A DNA stretch of 64,000 nucleotides from an uncultured Oscillospiraceae bacterium (GTDB taxonomy: Bacteria; Bacillota; Clostridia; Oscillospirales; Acutalibacteraceae): the NCBI GenBank assembly GCA_910587835.1, contig CAJUNQ010000063.1, positions 10,638 through 74,637 on the forward strand, read 5' to 3'. The position numbers and the translations under genes were made by a program. Under the pieces are notes generated by a model, which saw only the letters and a list, made by a program, of their open reading frames with translations, did not search any database and was not told the DNA's origin. Below are positions 39,929 through 48,595 of the stretch, piece by piece; within the stretch, counting starts at the first letter, position 1; the number at the start of each line of letters is the position of its first letter.

Positions 39929-40585
39929 ATGCGTGAACTGCACTACAACGTAACCGGCGAGCGCCGCAAAGCGCTGGCGACAGCTATCAGCGAGATTCTT
40001 GGTAAAAATGCAGTGTACTTAGGAGCACCCACTTTTTCCTATCAGGTCGGATTCTGCACGATTAGCAAAGAAGGGACGGTAACATTTTCTACACCGGTTC
40101 CAGCTGAAGCTGCCACTCTCCGTGAAAAACTTCAAACGCGTGGCTTTGCAGCAGTTGAGCCAGTTGACGAACCTGACCAGCTTACAGTAGAAATGCCGCG
40201 AGAAGGCTTTTCCGAGGATGCCTACTGCAAACTCCAGATGATTATCCGCAGCAAAGAGAAGCTTCTCAAAAAGGCAATCGGCACGGATACGTTGGAAATC
40301 CAGATGTCATCCGAGAAAATATTCTTCCCTTGGTTTACTCTGCATGGTCAAGCGGGCGAAGCGGATGCTTATACCCGTTTAGTAGCCGCGCTCTGCGATA
40401 TGGCTAAGAACATAACAAGGGTAACCGCCAGGGAGCGCGACGTTGAGAATGAAAAGTTTACGTTCCGCTTGTTCCTGATCCGCCTGGGTTTTGTGGGTGC
40501 TGAGTACAAAATGGCCCGCAAAATCCTGCTTCAGAACCTCAGCGGCAACAGCAGCTGGAAAAGCGGGCATCCGCCAATACGGTAA
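39929..40585 (+). CDS. Integrative-element protein of the 'virulence-related protein' family
   Basis: A 218-residue protein beginning M-R-E-L-H-Y-N-V-T-G-E-R-R-K-A-L, the conserved start of a family found in Clostridial conjugative elements and often labelled 'virulence-related protein' without evidence. It has a central P-W-F segment (E-K-I-F-F-P-W-F-T-L-H-G) and a C-terminal region, K-F-T-F-R-L-F-L-I-R-L-G-F-V-G-A-E-Y-K, then A-R-K-I-L-L-Q-N-L-S-G-N-S-S-W. That tail resembles the end expected of full-length amidoligases. AAGGAG lies eight bases before ATG. Function unknown. Confidence 0.7.
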   Translation: MRELHYNVTGERRKALATAISEILGKNAVYLGAPTFSYQVGFCTISKEGTVTFSTPVPAEAATLREKLQTRGFAAVEPVDEPDQLTVEMPREGFSEDAYCKLQMIIRSKEKLLKKAIGTDTLEIQMSSEKIFFPWFTLHGQAGEADAYTRLVAALCDMAKNITRVTARERDVENEKFTFRLFLIRLGFVGAEYKMARKILLQNLSGNSSWKSGHPPIR

Positions 40586-40610
40586 ACACAAAATGAAGGG
40601 GGTGCACCTT

Positions 40611-40841
40611 ATGAGAAATAACGGCTTTCCCAGCCGGGAGACTGTGGCGAGAGTTCGCCGCATGTACCCGGTCGGCTGCCGGGTGGAGCTTATGTATATG
40701 GATGATCCATATAGCAGGCTCACGCCCGGTGAGCGCGGCACCGTCAGGGCTATAGACGATACCGGCACAGTATTCGTGAGCTGGGACTGCGGCTCTGGTC
40801 TGGGCGTCGTTTACGGCGTTGACCGGATCAGGAAGCTGTAA
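40611..40841 (+). CDS. DUF4314 family protein
   Basis: A 76-residue protein: Y-P-V-G-C-R-V-E-L-M-Y-M-D-D-P-Y, then P-G-E-R-G-T-V-R-A-I-D-D-T-G-T-V-F-V-S-W-D, then D-R-I-R-K-L. This is the DUF4314 pattern, an SH3-like beta barrel common in Clostridial mobile elements. AAGGGGGTG precedes ATG 40611. Function unknown. Confidence 0.8.
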   Translation: MRNNGFPSRETVARVRRMYPVGCRVELMYMDDPYSRLTPGERGTVRAIDDTGTVFVSWDCGSGLGVVYGVDRIRKL

Positions 40842-40947
40842 CCCAAAGGGGGTTCCGGTTTGGAATCCCCTTTATCATTAAGAAGATATTTTGTTGTTGA
40901 GTATAAGCTGTAAAACTTCTGTAGTCAATACAAAAAAGGAAGCAAAG

Positions 40948-42276
40948 ATGCGTAAAATCACAAAACTGGAGGCCGCTAAGCAGACGGTGCAGCGCAAACG
41001 TGTGGCTGCATATGCCCGTGTGTCTTCCGGGAAGGATGCCATGCTCCATTCCCTGTCGGCTCAGATTAGCTACTACAACAGTTATATCGGCAGCCGGGGC
41101 GACTGGCAGCTTGTGGGCATCTACGCGGACGAGGCGCTGACAGGAACCAAAGAGGATCGTCTGGAATTCCAGCACATGCTGGCAGATTGCCGGGAAGGCA
41201 AAATTGATATGATTATCACGAAATCTTTAACCCGCTTTGCGCGAAATACGGTAACACTTTTGGAAACTGTCAGAGAATTGAGATTATTGGGGGTGGATGT
41301 GTATTTTGAGAAAGAAAGCATCCACACCCTGAGTGCCGATGGAGAGCTAATGCTGACTTTGTTGGCGTCCTTTGCGCAGGAAGAAAGCCGGTCAGTTAGT
41401 GAGAACATGAAGTGGCGCATCCGCAAGATGTTTGAACAGGGTCGGCCTAATACGGGGCGCATGCTGGGCTACAGGCTGGTCGATGGCGCGCTGCAGATTA
41501 TTCCGGAGGAAGCGGAAGTTGTGAAGATGATATTCTCTGACTATCTTTCCGGGATGGGCAAGAATGCTATCGTAAAGAAATTGATCCGCCTGAAAATTCC
41601 TCCGCTGCGCAGTGCAGAATGGCAGGAGAGCACTGTATACAGGATTCTACGGAACGAAAAATATACGGGCAATATGCTGCTACAAAAAACCTACCATCTT
41701 GACCATATAAGCAAAAAGAGGATGATCAATCACGGTGAACTTGCTCAGTATTATGTAGAAAACAGCCACGAACCCATTATTGATAAAGATACCTTTAACC
41801 GTGTGCAGCGCGAGATAGACCGAAGGGCTGAAAAGAGTGGCTTGCTTCATAAACAGCCTACAGCGTTTCCGTTCACTGGTATCTTGCGGTGCGGCATATG
41901 TGGGAAATTCTATAGGAGGCGTATTACACATGCCGGAAGCAAGTATATGAAAGCTGCTTGGATTTGTCCCACCTTTGTTAACAGGGGGAAATCGGCCTGC
42001 CCTTCCCGACAGATTCCGGAAGACATCCTTGTCAGGAAAACCGGTGAGATGTTGCAGGCAGCCGAGTTTGACCGCGATACGCTTTTGGCGCGTGTGACGG
42101 AGATAATTGTGTCCGCACCCAATCAGCTTACCTATGTGTTTAAGGATGGCCGCACGGAAGTCGCTGCTTGGCAAAATCAATCCCGCCGTGACAGTTGGAC
42201 GGAAGAAATGAAACAGGCAGCGCGGGAGCGAGCCGCAGAAAATGCCAAAAGGAGGCGCAAAAATGGAAATGCCTAA
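40948..42276 (+). CDS. Large serine recombinase 1
   Basis: A 442-residue recombinase. The catalytic domain carries A-Y-A-R-V-S26, followed by the R-F-A-R-N-T-V-T-L-L-E and Q-E-E-S-R-S-V-S-E-N motifs of resolvase/invertases. A recombinase domain (Y-R-I-L-R-N-E-K-Y-T-G-N) and a zinc ribbon (C-G-I-C-G-K...C-P-T) follow. These enzymes cut both strands at a two-base core and integrate or excise elements directionally. The tail lacks a clear long coiled coil. It overlaps the second recombinase by 14 bases; tandem recombinases usually act together in such elements. Confidence 0.93.
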   Translation: MRKITKLEAAKQTVQRKRVAAYARVSSGKDAMLHSLSAQISYYNSYIGSRGDWQLVGIYADEALTGTKEDRLEFQHMLADCREGKIDMIITKSLTRFARNTVTLLETVRELRLLGVDVYFEKESIHTLSADGELMLTLLASFAQEESRSVSENMKWRIRKMFEQGRPNTGRMLGYRLVDGALQIIPEEAEVVKMIFSDYLSGMGKNAIVKKLIRLKIPPLRSAEWQESTVYRILRNEKYTGNMLLQKTYHLDHISKKRMINHGELAQYYVENSHEPIIDKDTFNRVQREIDRRAEKSGLLHKQPTAFPFTGILRCGICGKFYRRRITHAGSKYMKAAWICPTFVNRGKSACPSRQIPEDILVRKTGEMLQAAEFDRDTLLARVTEIIVSAPNQLTYVFKDGRTEVAAWQNQSRRDSWTEEMKQAARERAAENAKRRRKNGNA

Positions 42277-43864
42277 TAGGAAAGTCCATAAGATCGAAAG
42301 AAAAATCAGCCTGTCTCAAGGTGCTGACATTTCCCAGCATAAGCGCCGGGTGGCGGCATATGCCCGTGTTTCTACTGATTCTGACGAGCAGCTTTCCAGC
42401 TATGAGGCCCAGGTGGACTTCTATACCCGATACATTAAGAATAACCCGAAGTGGGAGTTTGTATCGGTCTATACGGACGAAGGCGTGACAGGTACGAACA
42501 CCAAGAAACGTGATGGCTTTAACCAGATGGTGGAAGATGCCTTGTCCGGCAATATTGACCTGATTTTGACAAAATCCATCAGCCGGTTTGCTCGGAATAC
42601 TGTTGACACTTTGACCACGATCCGGCGCTTGAAGGAGAAGGGGGTAGAGGTGTATTTTGAAAAAGAAAATATCTATACACTGGATGCCAAGGGCGAGGTG
42701 ATGATTACGATCATGAGCAGCCTTGCACAGGAGGAAAGCCGCTCTATCAGCGAGAACGTTACATGGGGTATACGGAAAAGCATGGCAGACGGTAAAATCA
42801 TTTTGGATTACAAGCACTTCCTCGGTTACGAAAAAGGTGAGGATGGGTTGCCCAAAATTGTGGAGGAGGAAGCAGAAATTGTCCGAAAAATCTACACTCT
42901 TTTTCTTGAAGGCAACACCGTTCGTGAGATTGCGGATTATTTGACCGGGCAGGGTATTCCAACGCCTGCTGGTAAAGCGAAGTGGTCAGTGTCTACTATC
43001 ACGAGCATCCTCCAAAACGAAAAATACAAAGGTGACGCTCTTTTGCAAAAGACATATACTGTAGATTTCCTCTCCAAGACTGTAAAAAAGAATAATGGCG
43101 AGGTACCGCAATACTACATACAGAATTCTCATCCTGCAATTATTGACCCGGACACTTTTGAGTTGGTGCAGAACGAGATTAAGCGGCGCAGGCCGGGAAG
43201 GCGGCAGCTGCACCGGAACAGTCCTTTTACCGCTAAAATCATTTGCGGCGAGTGCGGTGGTTTCTATGGCAGAAAAGTCTGGCACAGCAAGAGTAGGTAT
43301 CGCAACTATATTTGGCGGTGCAATGAGAAATATGAGGGAGATAAGGTTTGTACTACGCCAAATTTGCGTGAAATCGACCTTGAGAGCGCTTTTGTGGAAG
43401 CCTTCAATCGGCTGCTGGGCGATAAGGCTCAATATATTTCTCGTTTTGAGAAACTGCTTCCGATACTGGCGGATACCAGTGCCTTGGAAAACCAGTTGGG
43501 AGATTTGGAAAAGCAGCACACTGCGATGTTGGATGACCTTCGCGCTTATATGGAAGAAAACACACGGCATGTGCAGGATCAGGCGGAGTACAATAGACGG
43601 TTTTCTGAGATGGATGCTGCCTGTTCTGCTCTTGAAAAACAGATTAACAACGTAAAACAACAGATTCTTGCACAGCAGGGCCGAAAGGAGCAGATTAAGA
43701 GATGCCTGTACGAACTACGGCAATGTGATTCCCTCTTGGAGGAGTTTAGCCTGAACTTGTGGAACTCCATGGTAGAATCCGTCACTGTAGCCGCTGATGG
43801 TACGTTGACTTTTAGGTTTAGGGATGGGACGGAGATACCGGTCATTGTACCTAAGAAGAAGTAG
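42263..43864 (+). CDS. Large serine recombinase 2
   Basis: A 533-residue recombinase with catalytic A-Y-A-R-V-S37, S-R-F-A-R-N-T-V-D, Q-E-E-S-R-S-I-S-E-N, recombinase domain (S-I-L-Q-N-E-K-Y-K-G-D), a zinc ribbon (C-G-E-C-G-G-F...C-N-E-K), and a coiled coil near residues 405-490 (L-E-N-Q-L-G-D-L-E-K-Q-H and onward). The full large-serine-integrase layout makes it the better candidate for the integrase proper. The start at 42263 has AAAGGAGG nine bases upstream, inside the end of recombinase 1, so expression is coupled. Confidence 0.94.
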   Translation: MEMPNRKVHKIERKISLSQGADISQHKRRVAAYARVSTDSDEQLSSYEAQVDFYTRYIKNNPKWEFVSVYTDEGVTGTNTKKRDGFNQMVEDALSGNIDLILTKSISRFARNTVDTLTTIRRLKEKGVEVYFEKENIYTLDAKGEVMITIMSSLAQEESRSISENVTWGIRKSMADGKIILDYKHFLGYEKGEDGLPKIVEEEAEIVRKIYTLFLEGNTVREIADYLTGQGIPTPAGKAKWSVSTITSILQNEKYKGDALLQKTYTVDFLSKTVKKNNGEVPQYYIQNSHPAIIDPDTFELVQNEIKRRRPGRRQLHRNSPFTAKIICGECGGFYGRKVWHSKSRYRNYIWRCNEKYEGDKVCTTPNLREIDLESAFVEAFNRLLGDKAQYISRFEKLLPILADTSALENQLGDLEKQHTAMLDDLRAYMEENTRHVQDQAEYNRRFSEMDAACSALEKQINNVKQQILAQQGRKEQIKRCLYELRQCDSLLEEFSLNLWNSMVESVTVAADGTLTFRFRDGTEIPVIVPKKK

Positions 43865-43888
43865 CGGATAGCTGTAGTACATTTTTAG

Positions 43889-43918
43889 AGCCTGCGGAGG
43901 ATCCTCCGTGGGCTTTTA
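43889..43918 (+). terminator. Terminator after the recombinase pair
   Basis: GCC-TG-CGGAG pairs with CTCCG-TG-GGC over GATC and is followed by TTTTACTTTT. It isolates the helicase gene, which has its own promoter. Confidence 0.65.
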
Positions 43919-43948
43919 CTTTTAACTGGAACATAACAGAAGAAAAAA

Positions 43949-43977
43949 TTGATTTTAAAAGTAGAAAGTGATATAAT
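43949..43977 (+). promoter_or_regulatory. Promoter of the helicase-nuclease gene
   Basis: TTGATT (43949-43954), 17-base spacer, TATAAT (43972-43977). The leader is about 45 bases with CGGAGGTGG before ATG 44028. The gene is therefore expressed independently of the recombinases. Confidence 0.75.
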
Positions 43978-44027
43978 ACTTGTAGTAAAATATATTCTTG
44001 TTTCAATGATATTCGGAGGTGGATTAG

Positions 44028-46517
44028 ATGGACTTCAATAAACTAAGAGCGAAAAAAGTCAGAAGCGTAGTTACGGATCCTGTAGAAATCTTTCGAAGGC
44101 TTCCGAAGCCTGAAGGAATAAATGATCTATACACTAGCCAAGCAGAAGTGCTTAATGCATGGTTTGCCAACAGACAAGCTAAAGATACTATTCTTAAGCT
44201 GCATACTGGTGGTGGGAAAACTTTAGTGGGCCTTCTTATCGGACAGTCTTCTTTGAATGAAACTGGTGAACCAGTGCTCTATCTGGTTCCAACAGTTCAA
44301 CTGGTTCGCCAGACTATTGAGAAGGCCATGGCCCTTGGTATTCCCACTGTACCATATGTAAGAGGAGAACCGCTGAACGCTGATTTTGTTAATGGGAAAG
44401 CTATAATGGTGGCTACTTATAGAGCATTGTTCAACGGAAAGAGTAAATTTGGTTTAAGGGGATCACCTTCACCACAAAATGTTTCTACCATCATACTGGA
44501 TGATGCGCATGCTGCATTTTCAGTAGTAAGGGAGTCATTTACTATAGAGGTTTCTAGAGATAATGATATATACAATGAACTTTCAAGCCAATTTAGACAA
44601 GTATTTGGAGAAGTAGGTAAACTGGGCACTTTTGATGATATCGTTTCGAATAAAGAATATGCAATACTGGAGATCCCATATTGGGCATGGCACCAAAAAC
44701 TGGATGTTGTTCGAGAAATACTTAAAAATGATAGCTTTGGACTCGAGTGGGCCTTACTGCGTGACCAACTACATCTATGCCATGCGTTGATCAGTCGGCG
44801 TTCTTTTACTATTACACCCATACAACCACTAGTAAATTTGTTTCCAACTTTTTTTGACGCACCGCATCGAATTTATATGTCAGCAACAATAGCTGACGAT
44901 AGTGATATCGTAAGAACATTCGATGTTGATCCAGCAGTGGTTAACACTACGCTTTCGTCACGATCTTTAGCCGGTATTAGTGAGCGAATGATTTTAATTC
45001 CGGATTTAATGCCGTGCAAACCAAACTTAAATAATGTATTAAAGGCACTATTTAACCAGACTGCTTCTGCAAATTTGGGCGCAGTTGTCTTGACATCATC
45101 AGACCAAAAAGCACAACAATGGGGGAAGATAGCCACGCCTGTAACGGGCACCACAGATGTCGAAAGGAAGGTCATTGCCCTGCAAGAGAAGAAAGAGTTA
45201 GGGCCATTTGTGTTTTCAAACAGATATGACGGAATGGATTTACCTGGCGATTCTTGTCGTTTATTAGTGTTAAGCGGACTTCCATCCGGCACTTCAAACT
45301 ATGAATTATTTAAAGCAAGTGCACTATACGGTGGAAAAACAATCACTAAGATGATGGCACAAAGAATTGAGCAAGGGATAGGACGCGGTTCCAGGGGCGC
45401 AGGCGACTATTGCGTGGTGATTCTTACCGGTACTGATTTGTCCGGATGGATTTCAAAGAAAGCAAATTTTGCTTTCTTAACGAGCGCCACAAGAGCTCAA
45501 TTAGAGATTGGGGAGGAAATCAGCAAAGAAGTCACGGACATAGAAGGGATTATCAATATCGTACAACAATGTTACAATCGGGACAAGGATTGGATTGAAT
45601 ATCACGCTGAAAGTCTCGCTGAACTTACCGATAGCGACTCGCAAAATAAAGACTTAGAAGAAGCAGGTGTTGAGCGTAAGGCTATTAATCTGTGGCAAGA
45701 TGGTCATTATGAAAAAGCAATTAAGACTATTGACAAATATCTTGAAAAGAACAACAGTATTGATAATCAGACGAGAGGGTGGCTGGTACAGCTGTCAGCA
45801 AGAATTGCTGACAGCTGGGGAAATAGCAGTTTAGCTGAGGATAAGCAACAAAGAGCGTACGCGCTGAACAGAAATCTTATTCGGCCCAGAGTTCGTCCCC
45901 CGTATCTCCCACAGCCGCGCCATCAAAGTCAATCTGAAGAGATAGTACGTCAGATTAATGAATTTCGCGATCATAGAGGCTTTTTGAAAGCATTTGAAGA
46001 AAATGTTTCGTACTTGAATCCGAACTCATCAGCCAACCAGTTCGAACAATCTTTATGTGAGTTAGCAAAAATGATAGGTATTTATGCTGAACGCCACGAT
46101 GATAACGGCGAGGGGCCAGATGTACTTTGGCTACTACCTGATAAGGTGGGATTTGTAATAGAAGCAAAGAGCCGCAAGAAGGAGCAAAATGCACTGACAA
46201 AAGAAGAGCATGGTCAATTGCTGGTTGCGGATGAATGGTTTACGAGGAACTACCCAGACTATAGAAGTGTTCGCATCAGTGTTCATCCAACTAATCAAGC
46301 CACGAAGGTTGCTGAAGCAGGCGGGTCATATGCGCTAACCTTCAAGGCCTTGGAATCACTTATATCTGATGCGCGTGCAGTCCTAACAAAACTCTGTGAA
46401 TCTAAACTAGACACAGAAGATATAATTGCGGAATGCGATGTTCTTCTGGAAAAAACCAATATCAGGCATGATAGGATTTTAGACGCATATCTCCGTCCAT
46501 TTGAAGAAACTGAGTAG
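44028..46517 (+). CDS. SF2 helicase with C-terminal PD-(D/E)XK-like nuclease domain; candidate defence gene
   Basis: An 829-residue AT-rich gene. Helicase motifs: I HTGGGKT (59-65), Ia LVPTVQLVRQT (86-96), Ib VATYRALF (128-135), II D-D-A-H (158-161), III S-A-T in I-Y-M-S-A-T-I-A, V R-Y-D-G-M-D-L-P-G-D-S, VI Q-R-I-E-Q-G-I-G-R-G-S-R. The Y-D-G-x-D-L-P motif V resembles Rad3/XPD-type and restriction helicases. Around residues 550-600 lies a helical, TPR-like segment. The end has F-E-Q-S-L-C-E, then G-P-D698 and E712-A-K714, a PD-(D/E)XK layout. It could unwind and cut invading DNA. No partner gene is visible; the domain call for the nuclease is inferred from the motif alone. Confidence 0.78.
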   Translation: MDFNKLRAKKVRSVVTDPVEIFRRLPKPEGINDLYTSQAEVLNAWFANRQAKDTILKLHTGGGKTLVGLLIGQSSLNETGEPVLYLVPTVQLVRQTIEKAMALGIPTVPYVRGEPLNADFVNGKAIMVATYRALFNGKSKFGLRGSPSPQNVSTIILDDAHAAFSVVRESFTIEVSRDNDIYNELSSQFRQVFGEVGKLGTFDDIVSNKEYAILEIPYWAWHQKLDVVREILKNDSFGLEWALLRDQLHLCHALISRRSFTITPIQPLVNLFPTFFDAPHRIYMSATIADDSDIVRTFDVDPAVVNTTLSSRSLAGISERMILIPDLMPCKPNLNNVLKALFNQTASANLGAVVLTSSDQKAQQWGKIATPVTGTTDVERKVIALQEKKELGPFVFSNRYDGMDLPGDSCRLLVLSGLPSGTSNYELFKASALYGGKTITKMMAQRIEQGIGRGSRGAGDYCVVILTGTDLSGWISKKANFAFLTSATRAQLEIGEEISKEVTDIEGIINIVQQCYNRDKDWIEYHAESLAELTDSDSQNKDLEEAGVERKAINLWQDGHYEKAIKTIDKYLEKNNSIDNQTRGWLVQLSARIADSWGNSSLAEDKQQRAYALNRNLIRPRVRPPYLPQPRHQSQSEEIVRQINEFRDHRGFLKAFEENVSYLNPNSSANQFEQSLCELAKMIGIYAERHDDNGEGPDVLWLLPDKVGFVIEAKSRKKEQNALTKEEHGQLLVADEWFTRNYPDYRSVRISVHPTNQATKVAEAGGSYALTFKALESLISDARAVLTKLCESKLDTEDIIAECDVLLEKTNIRHDRILDAYLRPFEETE

Positions 46518-46631
46518 GGGTAAATGTCGAGATTCCGTGTACAATCGTGTTCAATATAGGTGCGCGGTTTCGATCTTGTCTCATTCGTGACGTCCTAGCA
46601 CATCCTAGGAAAACCAAAAAGATATTTGGGC

Positions 46632-46661
46632 AAAAAACCGCGCGATGAGCGCGGTTTTTTT
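46632..46661 (+). terminator. Strong intrinsic terminator after the helicase gene
   Basis: AAAAAACCGCGC pairs perfectly with GCGCGGTTTTTT over GATGA. It lies 37 bases beyond the putative right attachment arm. Confidence 0.85.
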
Positions 46662-46770
46662 GCATCTCGGAGGTCTGGATTTCAAAAGCCAAAAATGGGG
46701 AAGGCAAAACGGCTCTTTTGCCTTTCCCCCCTACACAAAGCAAACCTACTGAAAAGGCAGGCCCCCTCCC

Positions 46771-46801
46771 GATAGACACATATGCAGCATATGTGTCTAT
46801 C
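46771..46801. promoter_or_regulatory. Perfect 14-bp palindrome with CAG loop upstream of the FAD/Rieske gene
   Basis: GATAGACACATATG (46771-46784), CAG, CATATGTGTCTATC (46788-46801). It lies 73 bases before ATG 46875 and is followed only by TTT, so it is a poor terminator. It could be an operator or a hairpin in the leader. The rest of the gap 46518-46874 holds the terminator and the right element arm; no clear -35/-10 pair was found. Confidence 0.55.
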
Positions 46802-46874
46802 TTTGAGCCGCCTCATGAATGGGCAGCACATAATTGTTTGTAGAACAGCCATCCTAACCCATCGAGGTGATGAA

Positions 46875-48173
46875 ATGGATTCTGTTTGGACGCAAACCGC
46901 AGAACCGCCCCGGTTCGCTCCTCTGGAGAGGGACCTGCGCACGGATGTGCTGATCATCGGCGGAGGGATGGCTGGGGTGCTGTGCGCTTATCAGTTGGCC
47001 CGGGCCGGCGTGGACTATGCTTTGGTGGAGGCTGACCATATTGGCAGCGGCATCACCAAAAACACCACCGCGAAAATAACCTGGCAGCATGGACTGATTT
47101 ATGACAAGCTCATCCGGGAATTTGGCGTTGAAACAGCCCGGCTCTATTTGCAGGCAAACCAGGAGGCGCTGGGCCGGTTTCGGGAGCTTTGCAACGAAAT
47201 TGCCTGTGACTTTGAGGAAAAGGGCGCTTTCGTCTACTCGACAAATAACCGGCACAAAATCGAACGGGAAGCTGCCGCGCTGGAACGTTTGGGGGCCTCA
47301 GCATCCTTTGAAAAGGAGCTGCCCCTGCCTTTTCCCATAGCCGGAGCAATACGGCTGCCCCAGCAGGCACAGTTCCACCCCTTGAAATTTTTGGGGGCAG
47401 TTTCCCGGGGCCTGCAGATTTTTGAGCATACCAAAGTCTTAGAGTTAATGCCCGGCAGAGCGCGCACAACGGGCGGGACGGTCTCTGCAAAGAAAATCAT
47501 CATTACTACCCACTTCCCCATTCTCAATAAGCACGGCGGCTATTTTATTAAGCTGTATCAACAGCGCTCCTATGTACTGGCCCTGGAGGATGCGCCGGAT
47601 GTAAATGGAATGTATGTGGATGAACAAGAGGGCGGTCTGTCCCTTCGGAACCACCAGGGGCTTCTGCTGCTGGGGGGCGGCAGTCACCGGACTGGTAAGC
47701 CAGGAGATTGGAAGGGACTGGAGGCCTTTGCCAGGCAAAGCTATCCCCAGGCGCGGATTGCCGCTAAGTGGGCCACCCAGGACTGCATGAGCCTTGACGG
47801 GGCGCCTTATATCGGGCAGTATGCCAAGGGTACGCCCGACCTCTATGTTGCCACTGGGTTCAACAAGTGGGGAATGACTTCCTCCATGGCAGCTGCCGCT
47901 TTATTGGCAGACTTGGTGAGCGGCTGTGAAAACAAATACGCCCAGGTGTTTCAGCCCTCCCGGAGAATACTCCGCCCACAACTGGCTGTGAATGGATGGG
48001 AGGCTGTGGTTAACCTGCTGACTCCCACTGTCCCCCGCTGCCCGCATATGGGCTGCGCGCTGAAGTACAACGCCGCCGAGCACAGCTGGGACTGCCCCTG
48101 CCACGGGTCGCGATTCAGAGAGGATGGGGCGCTGATTGACAATCCCGCAACAGATGATAAAAAACGAATGTGA
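46875..48173 (+). CDS. FAD-dependent oxidoreductase (DadA-like) with C-terminal Rieske [2Fe-2S] domain
   Basis: A 432-residue protein. The N-terminal FAD dinucleotide fold has V-L-I-I-G-G-G-M-A-G-V-L (about residues 25-36) and E-A-D-H-I-G-S-G. The DadA-type body ends T-G-F-N-K-W-G-M-T-S-S. From about residue 390 a Rieske domain carries C-P-H-M-G-C and C-P-C-H-G, the two Cys-His pairs for a [2Fe-2S] cluster. Such fusions are annotated as FAD-dependent oxidoreductases with an electron outlet through the cluster; the substrate is unknown, possibly an amine or amino acid. GAGGTGAT precedes ATG 46875. Confidence 0.85.
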   Translation: MDSVWTQTAEPPRFAPLERDLRTDVLIIGGGMAGVLCAYQLARAGVDYALVEADHIGSGITKNTTAKITWQHGLIYDKLIREFGVETARLYLQANQEALGRFRELCNEIACDFEEKGAFVYSTNNRHKIEREAAALERLGASASFEKELPLPFPIAGAIRLPQQAQFHPLKFLGAVSRGLQIFEHTKVLELMPGRARTTGGTVSAKKIIITTHFPILNKHGGYFIKLYQQRSYVLALEDAPDVNGMYVDEQEGGLSLRNHQGLLLLGGGSHRTGKPGDWKGLEAFARQSYPQARIAAKWATQDCMSLDGAPYIGQYAKGTPDLYVATGFNKWGMTSSMAAAALLADLVSGCENKYAQVFQPSRRILRPQLAVNGWEAVVNLLTPTVPRCPHMGCALKYNAAEHSWDCPCHGSRFREDGALIDNPATDDKKRM

Positions 48174-48202
48174 TTGAAAAACACGGCCCAAGTCGATGTT
48201 AG

Positions 48203-48305
48203 GGCCGGTTTAAAAAGGAAAGAAACGCCGTCTTTTTACCCAGAAGCGGCCGCCTCCGACACCGAAAACCGCAAGCTATACAGGCAAGTACAGCTTGCGG
48301 TTTCG
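48203..48305. repeat. Intergenic repeat sharing a 22-base core with the window's right end
   Basis: Contains CGCCGTCTTTTTACCCAG continuing to AAGC (48226-48247), identical to 63885-63906. Both copies are preceded by AGGGC-x3-GTTT and followed by GCCGCCTCCGACACCGAAAA-like sequence. A hairpin (CCGCAAGCT/AGCTTGCGG, 48268-48300) closes this copy. The following bases to 48595 hold AAAATCCGGCAT/ATGCTGGATTTT and other A/T-rich relics but no gene. Confidence 0.65.
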
Positions 48306-48595
48306 CTTTGAAATGGGCTGCGGGTGGTCCAAAATCCGGCATTCTTCTGTTTTTAAACCGGAAAAATGCTGGATTTTTGACCAGAAATGAGGGGTTTCAA
48401 GGAAAAAACCGCAAGAGAGGCTGCCGCTTTTCGAGGATTTTTGACACCGAAAGCTCCATTTCTGGCCAAAACAGACAATATTTTGGGGTTTTAAAACAGA
48501 CTCTAGCAGGAATTCATGGATTAGACTGACAAAATCGCGAAAGCGCGGGGCAACGCTGTCTATAAACAGGTTGGATTCTTCCATATTGTCCCTTA

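Larger units (their letters stand above)
35696..46595. mobile_element. Putative serine-recombinase-integrated, decayed conjugative element
   Basis: The interval holds integrative-element genes (truncated VirB6/TrbL-like protein, SHOCT-like, amidoligase, GGCT, DUF5049, DUF4314), two large serine recombinases and an AT-rich helicase-nuclease. GC content drops from the flanks and gene families change abruptly. Its edges carry matching inverted arms, GGACGTCACGTTTGA at 35696-35710 and TCATTCGTGACGTCC at 46581-46595 (13 of 15 match). They could be the two halves of the original attachment site, pushed apart by insertion. No relaxase, coupling protein or VirB4 gene is present, so it is not self-transmissible. 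Exact ends are inferred. Confidence 0.5.
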
